Positions 15,701-29,400 of a stretch of 64,000 bases of DNA are shown here, one piece after another; within the stretch, counting starts at the first letter, position 1; every line of letters begins with the position of its first letter. Both the position numbers and the translations under genes were made by a program. The notes under the pieces were generated by a model. It was not told the DNA's origin. It searched no databases and was given only the letters and a program-made list of their open reading frames with translations. Origin of the DNA: Acanthaster planci (Eukaryota > Echinodermata > Asteroidea > Valvatida > Acanthasteridae). The DNA lies in assembly GCF_001949145.1 (NCBI RefSeq), contig NW_019091362.1, forward strand, positions 2,455,790 to 2,519,789, written 5' to 3'.

Positions 15701-16310
15701 AAATATTTTTTTGATTTGTGGGCACAGCAGGGTGGACCCATTTCCTGCTTGCGGTGGTGAACATTCAGCCAGAGATACAAACATTTTTTCCAGGGTTGAT
15801 GGTTTGCTGGTATTGTGGGCCTACTGAGGCTCCAACTGTTATCTGGAACTTTACTGTAATGTAATTTGCTCTACTTCTTTGTTCCAGACATCTCATGTGT
15901 TCATGAATTAAGCCTTTTCTCAACCCCCAACCTCTTCAACTGGTTGAAACTAGGAGAATGTCTGCTCAAAACCCAACATCTGCATGTTTTTGTACCATTT
16001 TGGAATGAAAGCCAATACACTCTTGCTTTACTCCACCGTTATTTAACAGTTATGAAAATGTAAAAGCCTCATCCCTTAGGAAGGAAAGAATAGCCCGGTT
16101 GTCATGGAAACCTGAACCAAGATGGGCTTTTTACCCTCACTCCCAGGACAGCAAGAAGATCCCTAGAGTTCTCCAGGTGATGTTAACCTGTTCGATTACA
16201 CTCTCAGAAATGACAACTTGTGCCCTGACGATGAAGACTTGGAGAGTGCACAGTTGCATTAATTACCGATGGCAGGATGGGAGGGCCATAATTAGATCTC
16301 CTGTCAAGCA

Positions 16311-16335
16311 ACGTCCACGATCAAGCAACGTCCAC
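16311..16335. repeat. Short direct repeat
   Basis: The phrase caagcaacgtccac occurs twice in immediate succession. Confidence 0.8.
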
Positions 16336-19039
16336 TTCCCGAAAACCGAATTCTCATATGTGAGGAAATGTTTGCCGGACCATGCAGATCCCCCCCCAAT
16401 CTGATTCCAAGGTTAAATTGAGCATGGTGTTGCTGTGTGCAGTGCACTTTGGATCATCAAAGGAGAGCTCAGTAGGACAATCAGCCTAACCATCTCTGGG
16501 ATTGAGCTATACCTCCCCAGGGTAGCCTCTTTCTTTCTATCATCAGGTGTGTCACCAAACATTTCCAATTTGCAAATAAAAACCGTGTCGAGTGTTCCTA
16601 CACTGTCTGTTCCAAACTGTGAGAGGTTTCAAATATGGGATATTCGGAGAATGCATTACTGTTTGCCATTCGAGAACCAACTCGAGATAATTGATCACAT
16701 CTCTTGAGGGAGAAATATTAGCATGAGGGTTTAGGGGGAGACAGTTGGCTATCTGAACTACATGTGGGACAGGGAAGGTTCCAAGGTTGAATTATGGATG
16801 GACTTATAGGCACTGATCTGACAAACTGGGCAGCCACTGCCCAAGACAAATGTTGGAGAAGAGGATGAAAAAAAACAAAACAATGTATTTGAAAAGGGCA
16901 GAAAAACCAGACACTACTTCAAACAGTTCTCATAATGAAAGGCAAAAATATTATACTAACTGCACAACTGTACTGTCAATAGTTTGTATTTCATGTAGTG
17001 AATTTAAGCTATCCGAAAGAAAATTGTCACAATACACATCCTGCCAAAGCAGAATGAGAAGGCCGAAGATTTGCAACTACATTATATGAGTTTTAATGTT
17101 TTGTTGTCCTTTCCCTAAACAGTGTGTTGTTCTAACAGTGAGTATTTAATTTCTGCATTTATGTTTTTCAGAACAGCTTCGATATGATGCAACACCTTCT
17201 CGGTCCAAAGAATTAGTGATGCCCCACGAAACAGACCTGTGAAGTGCTCGTGGGCGTCTTCAAACGCTGACCGCCACAGTGTGCTTCACACGATAAAAAC
17301 CAGCATCAATTCAGTGGAAACCTGCCTGACTCAATTAGGGTTGGGGGGGGCGACAGTGCAGACCCAGTGTCCCGTCACCTAATCTGATAGATGGGCCCAG
17401 ATTAATGTCTCCAGGAATTAATTTGGCAGGATGGAACTCTGTGTACCATGTCTTATCAGAATACATCTAATGTCTGCAATCAGATCCTTCATGAAATCTT
17501 CAAGATCTATGTTAACCGAGTCAGAAAAAAATGTCTTCCCCCAAAGGGGTTTCTTCACATAATTTTTTTTTTACAGTACAATAATTTCTAGGTAATAACT
17601 AGCCAGAAGTCACGAACCAACTCTGAATAAGGGTTACTTTGAAGGAGGACATGGAAACTACATAAGAATGCAGAGATTTTAATTTTAATCAATAGTCTTT
17701 TGTAAGATGTCATTCTGGACAACAATCGAAATGGTTCTAAATAAAGTCAGGTCCATATGAACTCCTGTTCTGAATAAAAACCTTTTTGAACTAGAATGAG
17801 GATGGTCAAATTATAGGTGTTCAAGTCTTAATAACACAGCAAAAAACACCTTAATTTCTTTTCCTTCACACCACTTTAAGCTTCTTGAAAGGAACAAAAA
17901 AATGAGATCAGACAATCAGCACATGCAGGACTGTTCCACAACACTTCGGAATAAAGGAGAAAAGATAGAGGTGGGAGAAAAAAATCACAGAGCGAAACTT
18001 ATTAATTTGCTGGAAGTGCCTCTATTTCCAGGGAAATACGTGCACATTCCATTGTCCCACTGGAAGACTGAGGGGGTTTGGTCCACACATGCCTGCAAGC
18101 ACAGACAGGTGTGACACAGCTGAATTTCCACAGCTCTTTGTCAGTTTATGGCCTAATAATGCTTGGTTCTCCATATCCATTCCAACAGTTCCTAAGCAGC
18201 GCTTGCCCCAGTGTCACTAATGAAGCCTGCCACATTAATTATCCTAGCCACCTGCAGTTGTTGAATCGTGAATCCGTCCACACTTCCCCAGCCCGATCAT
18301 AGCCCAACACTTACATAAATCCTGCACAGATGGGGACATGAGATGCCCTAATCAATAGCATCGGTCAACTCGATAAATATTGTATGATTGCATAACAAGA
18401 TTACAGACCGGAATACAAATTGCCTAATGGAGTCTGTGGGCATCCAGTGGGGGACACACTTATGTTAAAAACTCCCGAGAGAAACTCGTCACTGCAAAGA
18501 CACCTCCCATGTTTAAAATAGGCTTTTCCAACACAAAGAAATTAATGAGGTTAAAAAAATCATTGGACTTAATGATTGTGATGAGATGCAAGTGATCTCA
18601 GACATTTTAAACTATGTTCAGAGCATGGAAATGTAAGTTACCTTTATAAACCAAAGTAATGACAAATATGCAACATGCAGAGTCTAATGGATTCAATTGG
18701 AATACAAATACTTCAAGAGTTCAAGCGTTCACTAAAATATGGCACTGCTACATTTGAATTATGCTATATCAGATTTCAACAGAGGGCAGCAAATACCTTG
18801 GTCAACCATTCTGAGCAAAGAAAAAAAATCCAACTTAAAGAATGAAGGCAGAGGGCAGCAGTCAAATGGCTTTCACAGACATTTTAAAGAACTAGCAACC
18901 ATCGCACAATAGAGGGTGCTCTTCAACTAGACTCTCTCATGAAAGGATTATCTGCTTGGACAGTGTGGCAAGCCCCCACTTGTCAGAACCCGTGAGGAAG
19001 CTCATCTGCTGCATTGAAGACTTCTTTAATTAATTTTGG

Positions 19040-19196
19040 ATATTTGCCCTGCCCAACGTGTCTGGCATTATAGCACTTTGTACTCGGTGTTTGCCCCCGA
19101 AGGCTTGTGAAAACAACACAAGTGTACTCGGGTGGGACTCGATCCCTCGTCTTCCAGTTTACTTGTGCAGACGTCTAGACCACCCAGCTTCCCGGT
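19040..19196 (-). mobile_element. tRNA-derived SINE, family 2, copy 1
   Basis: On the minus strand: gctgggtggtctagacgtctg (A-box region), then gggatcgagtcccacc (B-box), then cacaagccttcgggggcaaacaccgagtac and gggcagggcaaata. The same body and tail recur at 19262-19345 and 37095-37255. Diverged; not a functional tRNA because the anticodon stem is not preserved. Confidence 0.65.
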
Positions 19197-19261
19197 GTCT
19201 GCTGGCTGGTTCGAGTCAGATGTAGCAGCAGGTAACGCGAACAACTATTTCTAAGGATGGA

Positions 19262-19345
19262 TTTTTGCCCTGCCCAAATTGTATTGTAACACTGTTCACT
19301 CAGTGTTTGCCCCCAAAGGCTTGTGAAGAAAAAAACACATTTTTC
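19262..19345 (-). mobile_element. SINE family 2, copy 2 (3' part only)
   Basis: The minus strand reads cttcacaagcctttgggggc, aaacactgagtgaacagtgt and tttgggcagggcaaaaat, matching the tail of the adjacent copy at 19040-19196. The tRNA head is missing, so this is a truncated copy in the same orientation. Confidence 0.6.
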
Positions 19346-19861
19346 AGCTTCAGCATCTCTGTAAACGTTACTCCACACTCTCATAAGACAACATCAAATT
19401 ACAAAACATTCAGTTCTACAACCAGGATTTCATCAGTATCATAATTGTTAATTCTGTGACGAACTGAAATTTGGGATCAGTTGATCTTGATAACGCCCTG
19501 TCCTTCCTGGCTTTCATGAAGACCAGCTGCTGAGCCTAATCAAACATTCAAAAATTGGTTGGAGTTCCCTCTTTGTCTCTTGAGATAAAAACTCTGTAAT
19601 TTTCCATTCAATGGTTTTGCTCTTTTGACCATTTGGCAATCTGCAGAAACTGTTGAGCCTCAAATGCCCAAATGTCAAAGGTTAATCTGTGACACTGTAA
19701 CAAGCCTGTGTGGTGCAAGTCCATGAAAACATACTAAATTTGATCCCTGGATGTTGCCATGGATTGCCTCGTTGAAAAAGTCAATTCAAATTAGTTTTCA
19801 CTAAGAACTGGTACGTGTGTCCACTGTTGGGAAAATTGAAACTTATAATGCATATTGGCAT

Positions 19862-19949
19862 CTTCACTGAGTAGTCATAAGTTCTTCACTGAGTAGTCAT
19901 AAGTTCTTCACTGAGTAGTCATAAGTTCTTCACTGAGTAGTCATAAGTT
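19862..19949. repeat. 22-bp tandem repeat, four perfect copies
   Basis: A 22-bp unit beginning cttcactgagtagtca and ending taagtt is repeated four times with no mismatch or spacer. This is a recent tandem expansion and not a CRISPR array. Confidence 0.95.
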
Positions 19950-20378
19950 TACTTTTCACACACACCCACACAAACATGAACATTACATACCGGTACCTAG
20001 TGTGGACACCCCTTTGTTTTCATGCAGTTAAGAAATCTCGGTGAAAATACTCACATTTCTTTAATCGGGAACACGATATTCAGCTAGATTTTTGTAAAAT
20101 GTTTCCTTGACTGTTCCTTTTCCTTTTACGACGGACAACCCTACCCCCAAAATGCCTCTAAACTTTTCAGAGAAGGGGAAACATCCTGTGGACATAAGTT
20201 TAACAAAACGTCTTCCCTTCCTGCATCATGTGGACATCTTTTGTTCACAAGTCCACACTAGTTGGTGCACACATGCATACAGAGCATACGTTTTCTTTTA
20301 CATTTTGCTCAGCGCTCTATCTAGTCTCAGCTACGTTTAAGTACACAAAGCCGACAGAAGGATGCAAAACGGACTTAC

Positions 20379-20474
20379 ATTTGTGTTGAGCTGGTTGGAG
20401 AGGTTCCCCACTCTCTCCTGTTCTCGGTCGAGCTCTCGCTTCAAGCGACGGATCTCATTGGCCTTGTCATCCGG
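20379..20474 (-). CDS. NAV: NAV exon A: start of C-terminal coiled coil
   Basis: The 96-bp exon (32 codons) is phase 0 at both ends, with acceptor cacccttatcag and donor ACAAAT|gtaagt. It encodes PDDKANEIRRLKREL, then DREQERVGNLSNQLNTN. The heptad pattern and sequence match the NAV coiled coil (vertebrate: SEIRKLRRELDASQEKV, then LTTQLTAN). In vertebrates the next residues are AHLVAAFEQSL. No sequence able to encode that was found at lower coordinates, so the next exon is probably outside the window. The coiled coil is thought to support self-association ahead of the AAA domain. Confidence 0.93.
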
Positions 20475-23400
20475 CTGATAAGGGTGAAAACAAAAAAAAA
20501 ACAAGGGTAAGTTTTGTTCCATTTTTACCAACAGCACATGGAAAGATGAAAGAATTTATCAGCTAAGAATCCAAATGGGGTGTCGGACAGGTTATCAGAT
20601 CGTGGGGAAGTGCACTCACTGTCTTATTATATTTTCAGCCAAATCTTGGCATTCACCAGCACGAACTGCAGCTGGCATCCATTACGTGACAGATACTGTA
20701 GGTTGATGCAAAAGGCAGGGGGCACTGCTCTTCATATGGTACTAATGGATTGTCTTTGAGAGTGCATGTACGGCAGAGAGAAAGGCAAATTCACTAATTT
20801 GAGTCAAAACCAATGACTGGAATGGTTGTACTAGAGAAGCCAACTGACCATACTGGACAAACTTCAAATGACTGCAATGCACGCTGGCAATACTTCTTCA
20901 CATTAATGTTCATTTCTGGTATTTTGTGATTTAACAGTAAATCAGATGTTTAATGCATACACTGTACACCTGTTGGCGGATGCTGAACATTGACTAGAGT
21001 AAATTTTTCTTAAATTCCTCATTTTATTGCTACAGAACAGCCGGCCCGGGGAGCCCTCCCTCCGCGTCCGCTGCTGGTCCCGCCTGGTCTCCTCTGCCAC
21101 ACGACAGAAATTAGTCATTGTCACTCAATGATTCTTGAACGCATCTATGCACTTTTTATACAATTAGTCAAAGGTAGATTACATTGTGTGCAAATATAGA
21201 GAGGGGCAAAATATTCTCCAGAAATCTGACTTCTGCCGCCTTTCCTCCATAAACCCCACTCTGACTTACATGTATGGCACCGTAGAGAGAGGAGCCCTGA
21301 GACATCAGGGACAGCGCCGAACCGTGCAGCTCACCGTCCTGGTCGCGGCAAAATGTTCCCATGCTGAGTGCCGCCCGCTGGCGCTCATCCAGCGACACGC
21401 TGTTGTTGCGCAAGCGGGGATTGTTGCCGTAGGCGGCCTGGCTGTAGCTGCTGGCTGACATGCTGTTCGACCGGACCATGGCAGAGTTGCTGGTGTGGGG
21501 AGAAGGGAGATACACAATATGGAATCATGGTGTGACACAGAAAACTTGAACAGAAAACCTTGGAGGCAATTTCAGTTTGTTACAAATGGAAAGATCATTA
21601 AATCCCCTCCAACATTGATTTCTGCTGGTCCATATCTGTATGATGGAGTAATAATTACACAGCTTTAAACTTTATATTGTGGATAAGCAATAATGATGCA
21701 ATCAACATTCCACTCTTCAATAGTTGAGAATATTTTTTTTTGCTTTCTCGTGCACTTTCTTAGGGATGCACTTTTTGTATTTCATCTTGGGAACAGACAT
21801 GTTCGTGCAACATTCTTTAAGGAAGTGTTAAAGTGATTGCCCAGACATCATGCTGAACTTTTCAAGATGCACAGAACAAAAACCTACAATTCGTCATTCA
21901 GGCCTGCGTAGCAATGCAGCTGTTTAGTATAAACATTCGGCCACGTTTCTCAGGCTTCCCTAATGCTTCATGCAGTGCTAGGGATGCCACACTCACTACT
22001 CAAACCGATACTGCGAGCCAAGACTCATTAGCGAGCGCATCGTGGAGATGCGTTGGAGTAGCAGACTGCAGAGAACCAACAGGTGAGAGTTGCTGGAGCA
22101 GTCACAATTGCTTTCTCTAGGAGGCCACGGCAACAAAGGATAGAGGTTTTACTTGAGAACTGGAAACCCTTTGAATCATTTTCCTGATAACGATTTTAGA
22201 AGGGAACTTTTCAAACAGGCAAATTACATGTATTTGCAGTTTTGGAAAGGATGACCTTAATCACATTTATTTAATAATAAGGGCCAAGTCACAAGAGGTG
22301 TTTTTTACAGTCATCTGGGAGACATGCAGATGCACTGCAAGCTGAAGGCCAGATGGGTAGAACAAAACATTCACGTCTGCCTTTTGTTTCCTTCTCGCAG
22401 ATTGCCTGGAACCAGGCACCTGCATATTTCTTCTTGTGACATGGTCCTCAGACTGTAGATTGTAGTTTAATAACTAGTACATAGGAAATATATTGATGAA
22501 GGTTTTTCATTGCTCCTACCTTTGGTTCATGCCAGGTATGGCAAAGAATTGGCCGACAGGCTGAGAAGCAGTGGAGCTGGCTGGTGAGAGTGGGGGAGCC
22601 CCGTCAGTTGTGGTAGGGTAACCGTTGGCTCGTAGCCAGGCTGTTTCCTCTGCATCCTTGCCCGATAGGGAGGATATGCTCAGCATCTTGTCTGGCTGTG
22701 CTCTGTGATGGGGCGACGGTCCGTTGGAAGATGGAGAGGTCAAGCCATAGCGCTCACTGGTGGCACGACTCGTCATGGACAGAGAGCTGGAATTGTTGGA
22801 GTCCAGGGACTCCATGCTGCCACTCTCCGACCTGTTAAGGGTGGAGAGGGAACTGGGGTGCATGTTTCCACGGGCGTAAGGACCCATCATCCCGGCATGC
22901 AGGGATCCTAGCCCGCTATCACGGGCTCCTGAGTAACTGTCGCTTAGGTAGCCACTGTAGCGCAAGGCATCCGAGTATGGAGTTTTGGTCAGTGACAGGT
23001 CGGCCGACATGTTGGCAGAGGCTCGTCGGGCAGCGCTCATTGGCACAAACTGGGTTGGGGTGGACGTCTGAGGGTGACGAGGAGGGGACGTCCCTGGTTT
23101 GGCCAGTGTGGCGTGGGGGTTGGAGATGATGGTATCCTGGGCTGCACTCCCTGGGGTCTTGGCTCCTTCTGGTTTACGGCCGAACAGCTGCTTGAGGGAA
23201 GGGCTGGAAGAGAGGCCAGACTTGCTACCGCCCAGCTTGGCTTTGCCAGCTTCCGACCCGGTCGGGGAGAGTAATCCTTTCTCCTGATTCCTCTGGTTCT
23301 TCTTGAGTTCTGTATTGGAATTCACGTCAGCTTTTGTGCTACCACCTGGTGGGGACGTTGGGCTTGTCTTCTGCCCCAGCTTCTGCCCAGCTCTCTGACC

Positions 23401-26400
23401 GGACTTCATTCGGATGCTGCTTCTCTCTGGTGCAGATTCTGAGCCACTGAGCGATCCACTTACCCGGCCAGACTTTCCACTGCTCCCTGGGAATCCAAAG
23501 TTACCAGATTTTGAAGGTGTGATGGCCGTCTTACCTCCAGGAGTGGTTGCAGAGCCTGAGGCGCCTGGTCGAAAACCAAAGCCCTGCATACCCACAGCTC
23601 GGCCTGATGCCATTTTCCGAGAGTCATGAGCACCTGGGATTTCCTGTTCATCTTTGTTTCTCTGGCTGAGCCGGGCACCACTTCTGCGATCCAGCGTTTC
23701 CGATCCACTGTCGTACTTGATCCCTCCAGTTCGTGACCGCGGCAGGCTTGGCGAGAGGCTGGGGTCAGCATGCCTAGCAGCCTGTGTCTGCCGGACCTGA
23801 ATGCGGTCCAAGCTGCGCTGCCAGCTTGGGGGAGGTGGGATGCCAGTCCGTCCTGTTGGTGATGCGAGCGTGCCTCTCTCTGGATAGCCACTCATGTTGC
23901 TCTGTCCTTTCTCACGGTCTGATTTACATGTGTCTCCCTTGGACCTCTTGCCCTTGCCCTGGTCACTCCTGGTTCCTTTGCCGTTCTTCCCACTGCCGTT
24001 ACGTTTTGGAGACTGCCCCCCAGCTGTGGCTTCTTTTAGGATACTCTTACTCAGAGCGCTTCTGCGAGGTGAACTCTCGCCATTTTTCCGTCGCACATCG
24101 TCAAGAGTCCGTCGCTGAGGTGAGGATTTCCCACTGTTGATTGGTATTCCACCGTCCCCAAAAATCTCCAAGTTCTTCCCCGATTCGCACGAGTTGCGGG
24201 CAGAGCTGCCTGGGGAACGGCTGTCATCAGAGGAGGCCCGGCCTCGCTTGATCCCGTCCCTGGTGAGGAGGTTGCAGGAAGCTTGGGAGGAAGAGCAACT
24301 GATGGAAGAACCAGTGATGTTCTCGTCCGTGCTGATCTCAGCGATGGTGTCACTTATCCCACTGCTTATGGAGCTGCTATCATCAATACTGCAAGATAAA
24401 AAAAAGGAAAGAAAAACCCTTTAATACTTACAAACTTAAATTGTGAGGACAGTACTTCTGAATACCTGTCACACCAGGATTGAAACACACTGTGAAGACA
24501 ACACTTCATACTGGACAGCTCCACAGTAGAAATGGCTCCATGCACAAGTCTGAATAATGTGATCCCACAAGGAATGAGGAAAAGCTAAATCGGCAAGAAT
24601 TTAGGCCGCTGCAAACAAGCCATTTCACCAGGAAATTTTCCTTCGTGCTGTCAGGGCTGGTGTATGAGTGGCTTTTCTTTTTCAGTCAATCAAGTTCCAT
24701 TTCTTCTCTATTTAGTTCCCAGATGTTGTTACACAAGAATTCCTGACTGACAATGTTTAAGAAGCCATGAAAACACCGAGGGACCTCCCGGGTTCTGCTG
24801 CTGTCAATAATCGTCCAAGTGACTTGTGATCTACACTTCCCTTTCCTCAGGCAAATTGAGATTGGTCAGCAGGTAGTGAGGGGGGACCAGCGAGACAAAA
24901 CAATCCTCCTCAATGCCAAACATTCAATTTGTTTTCAAATGAGGCAATTTGGCTTGGCTTTGCACAAAAAAACCTTCACTGGCACCCAAAACAGGAATAG
25001 CAGACAGATGCAGAGTATTCCTCAACTGACACCGGTGTTGCTTCCATTTGGAGTAACCAGTAGAAGTCTGCTAAACACAACTGCTTACAATGAACCTAAA
25101 ACAGGTTATCTTAACATAGCATCATACCAGAAACCAATTTGCATCTGATTTTTGCTAAGTACATGCACTTCAAAGAAATTAGCTTAGGCCCCTATTATCT
25201 AAATCCACAAGGGGGGGTCCAGTTACAATTTCCTTTGACATAGGCAGGCCTACTTCATTTTAAAGACTAGTGAACTAACCACCTGTGGATACTGATGAAA
25301 TCATACGTCTCTTTTTGGAACAAAAAAAGTTTTAGTCTTGTTTTCCATCCCTCCCTCCACCCCATCCTACCCCAACCCCCCCAAAAAGGAGAAAAATTGT
25401 TGTTGAAAGCTTTTCCAAAGACGTCCCCTGTAAAAGTACTTGTAACTCTTTTCTAAATTATTTGATTTACTCTTCATATTCCCTGCATGGGCATTTCTGC
25501 TTGATTTACCGCCTTGTGGAAGTGTAGTGCCCACAAAAGGGTAAACAATGTCCCCCCTGGTAGGGCAAATGGTACCTGACCTTGGTTGTTGCTATGATGC
25601 AAACAATAGGACCGCAATATTTGATGAGAGGGTGGCACAAAGGTTCATTTTTATGATTTACATCTTGATTTGAGAACACAACAGTGACATGTATAATGGG
25701 ATGTCATCCTTGGCTTTAAGTTTCCGTCACTGAGACAAGCAAAGCATTCTGGAACAACTATTTGACACATAGTAGGGGAGATATTTATGCAGCACATTCG
25801 TGCAGGTTGGTTGAATTCATTCCGACTCCTGTAAGGTTTGCCACTGTGCTCCATGACAGCTTCGTGGTGATGTCAAATTCACTTTACTCTTAAATCATAT
25901 TCTCATATGTGAACCAGCCTTCATGGAAGACAATAAACCTAACGTTAACAACACACAGCCTTGGAATTCAATGGTAGATTTCAAATAAGCATGTGTACAT
26001 ATGTCATCTTTTGTGAGAGTAGCTCTTTTTTTATGGACATATTAATTCTCAGACACCACTCTATGATTTACGTGACATGTCAAGTTAGAAGCTCCTGAGA
26101 CCAACATTGAGTAAACTGCCAAGTGATGGAAAACACATGGGTTTCAAAGTGTAAACACTGAACATTCATTTGAAGCCGATAAGCAACGTCATGCAGCCAA
26201 CATGACATATGTTCATGCGCACCTCTAACAATTGCCGCTATAAAATGAACTACACGGGAGTGCTTTACTGAATTCTCTTGTGAGAATGGAATGAACCAGT
26301 GTCCTCCCTTCCTTTCATTTCCTCTTTTCCTTTCGGGGCTCAGGCAGATCAAAGGAGATTTAGAAGATTAAACTCTCAAGAAGCACACAGCATGCAACCA

Positions 26401-29400
26401 CTAATCCTTCTATTAGTAACCATTACGTGGAACATATTGATTCTCGGCTCGGGAAAAAGTTGGTTGAGATTTTCGAAAGCTGATTGTCAGCCTCTGGCTG
26501 AATAAAGACATGTAACTTCTTGAAACCTTGTCAAGAGAGTGTCCTCAAAGGAAATACATGTAAAACGTGACAACTGACAAATCTGTGGAATTTCCTGGGA
26601 GGGCAAGGGACAATCCACATACATTAAATCTGTTCTGGATTTGGATTTTGACATTTTTTTACATTTTCAGTGTAGACACGTAAAAGCCTTTTCTTCCCTG
26701 TTACGATCATGTAAGATATATATTTTTTTTCATGGGTGTTCTTCAGTCTTCACTACATGCTTCTTTTTTGGGTACAAAATCTGTATCTTTCACTGGTCAA
26801 GTGGTTTCTCAATATTTTCTCCTTAACTGTCATATAGACCAAAGTATGTTTTATACATGTGAATAGTAAAAAACACATGTAGTTACATGTAATTTGGGCT
26901 GAGAATTGAGAATCCGGTTCGAAAGTGATTTTGTCATAAAGGCGAACACGCCACAATTTGCAGGCTCCTATTGGGCAATCACTGAAGTTGCACGTTAACT
27001 TCTGGTTCCATGTAAATGGTGATCAATGCATTTAACTCTATGTGCAGTGCATGTGCAGTGGGCGTGGTTTAAACTGAAGTGACGTCACACTTACACTGTA
27101 CGAACCAGATAACAACAGTCCCCAGCCTGTTATCCTAGGAATCTAGCTCACTGAAACCACATACGTTCCACTCAAGAAGAAACCAATGGTGCATTCTTCA
27201 CACTCACAATTTTGATATCAACTCACGAGTGGCGGAGCTGTACCTGCTAATATCCTGTAATTATGTACTGAAAATTCACCCCAAATTTTCTGGTGAATTT
27301 TGAAAAATGTAAACCAGTATGTGCTCAAAGCATTGCGTGCACATGTAGATCTGTGCAAGCAAAGGAAGTTGACAATTCTATCTTACTAAATTTCATCATC
27401 GATGCAGTTTAGAGCAAAAGTCTGAAGAGTATCCTACCCTTTCTTGTGCACAAATCCATAATTTTTCCACCGGATTCCCTCTCCTCGGCCAACTATCGCA
27501 GTCCCACGGATCTGCCGGGAAGAACGTGCCTGAGACTTCACGTAAAGGGTCATCGTTTTTTTTTTCCACCCACGTGTAACACCACTTCACGAAATCCGTG
27601 TAAAGCAATACAGACCTCTGTTCTGGTTTTCCTTCAATCAAAAATTGGACAAAACTTAGCCAACTGTTTGCTCCCAATGAAGAATGCTGTAAGAAATGTT
27701 GCTTGCAAAGCCAGTCACAGAAGAGCAAAATGCAGAACTTGTTGACTTGCAGGACATCCGTCCACTGTCTCTGCAGATGAACTGTGCCTTGATGTTCAAG
27801 ATAAACAGACAAGTAACAGCTTTGCACTGTTTATTCATTAAGAAGATTGAGTCTTGGGAAAAGAGCAACAAAGCACTTGTTGACTTATACAATGTAAATG
27901 TTTATGATGCATTTGCCTGGCCAAGACAAAACTCCCAGTTAACAAAACACCTGCATGGCAGAGAGCTCTTTCCAAAGCACACAGCATATCAGGGTCTTCA
28001 GAGCACAGAAGTGCATCCACCACAACCAGCACCAACACTTGAAGGTACAGAGTCCCACAGCCAGTATCTGTAACAATCGGCAACTTCAAAAACACCCTTT
28101 GAAAATGCAAGCAAAAAGTCCATCTTGGACCATGTCAACAAAATGGAGAGATAGTTGGAGTAGGCTGTTGAGAAAATCCTGGTTAACACCAGTTCAGCCA
28201 CAACACGTGCATACTTCAGCTGGGACTAAAACCACTCGTCCATTGGCTACAAATACCAAAAGAGCTACATGTATGTGCACTCCAACATGTACAGCCAGTC
28301 TAGAGGGTGTTAGCCACTATCATACACTTGGCATTGGCCTGTGAGAACCCTCCCATCCCCAATTCAACAACACCCGTACACCTCTCCCATTTTCACACCA
28401 GGACCATAAAGGACTTTGCAGTTCTCTATTGTCGGGGCATTTGAACGTTCTCCCCATGACTGTCTGGCCGCACACTGTCTCCAACTTCTGTTGCAAGTTG
28501 TCTTTTTTGTTCTCTCCCAAAAAAGAAAACTTGCAGGTACACTGCAACCGGTACCTTGGGTGTGATAATGCATTGTGCAAATGAAGGTTACCGTTCAAGA
28601 TCGCTTGTGTTTGTCTGCTTGTCAGGATTGCAACATATCATTTTGATCAAACTTGTTTTGGTAAACCATGTGTCACAGGTTTCTGCTTTTTTTTCTTCTT
28701 TTTTTTTGGAATGTCAAGAGAATATTTTTTTTCATGTGGTAGTGGATTTCACAAAAATTGATAGTATTTATAGGATGAGTATGGAGGATTAACTGACTAA
28801 TCTAAGCAGTCAAGGGCAAGTGCAGAAAGACACACCAAACTATCTCAAAAAAGAAAAAAATAGCACTAGAAGAAAGTTTGCACCACTTAGGTATTTTGTA
28901 ATTTTGGTTACAAGTTAAATCTATGATTGTAAAAAAATACAGTGAATCGTTTTGGCTCCTATTACAAGCTAACAGTTTCATGTAATTACTTTAGTCCTTA
29001 CGTTTTCAAATGTTCACTTTTGACAAGACACACAGCTTCAAGGAAAAAGAACAAGTCACAGCAAATGCCCCAATTTTGGTCGTTCAACCTTAACAGTCCC
29101 AAGTCATTCAATTTCAATATGATTTTTACATACACCCTACAGGGGTTAGGGCTAGTAAAACTTTATCATGAAACCTATGCCTGCAGAAGTCAAGAGTTCA
29201 AATGCAGTTTTTGGTAATAATGGACTGACTAGAAAATTGACTTAACAAGTTCTTTGGAATAAAAAAGGGGCACATAAATATCATCACTCCAACTCTGAAT
29301 GGATATATCCAATTGAACACATTTGGATATATGGTCATATTTATAGGTAACATTGAAGGACACCCCCCCCCCAAATAAAATCACAAACAATTGTAAAGTC

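Larger units (their letters stand above)
1..20378 (-). other. NAV intron after exon A (3' part beyond window)
   Basis: More than 20 kb without a supportable exon. Reading frames here are short, lack family resemblance and have no flanking splice logic. The stretch contains a (CT)10 run at 3859-3878, a LINE 3' fragment (12338-12790), SINE pieces (about 2770-2830 and 19040-19345), a 22-bp x4 tandem array (19862-19949), poly-C runs and many TACATGTA-like strings. I looked on the minus strand for the expected AFEQSL coiled-coil continuation and did not see it. A short exon could still have been missed by eye. Confidence 0.7.

Noticed and set aside
19130-19215. Possible tRNA gene (B-box ggatcgagtcccacc)
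   Set aside because: No intact acceptor and anticodon stems, and the sequence continues into a SINE body shared with other copies.
19862-19949. Regularly spaced repeats suggesting CRISPR
   Set aside because: Copies abut with no spacers, and the window is eukaryotic.
20942-21124. Minus-strand frame with AEETRRDQQRTRREGSPGR next to the coiled-coil exon
   Set aside because: It looks coiled-coil-like, but the frame does not match the phase-0 splice sites around it. Only the alternative frame of the 60-nt piece fits.
22705-24424. Several plus-strand frames across exon D (and likewise across exon E, 52768-54878)
   Set aside because: Antisense shadows of Ser/Pro-rich NAV coding sequence; no independent family match.
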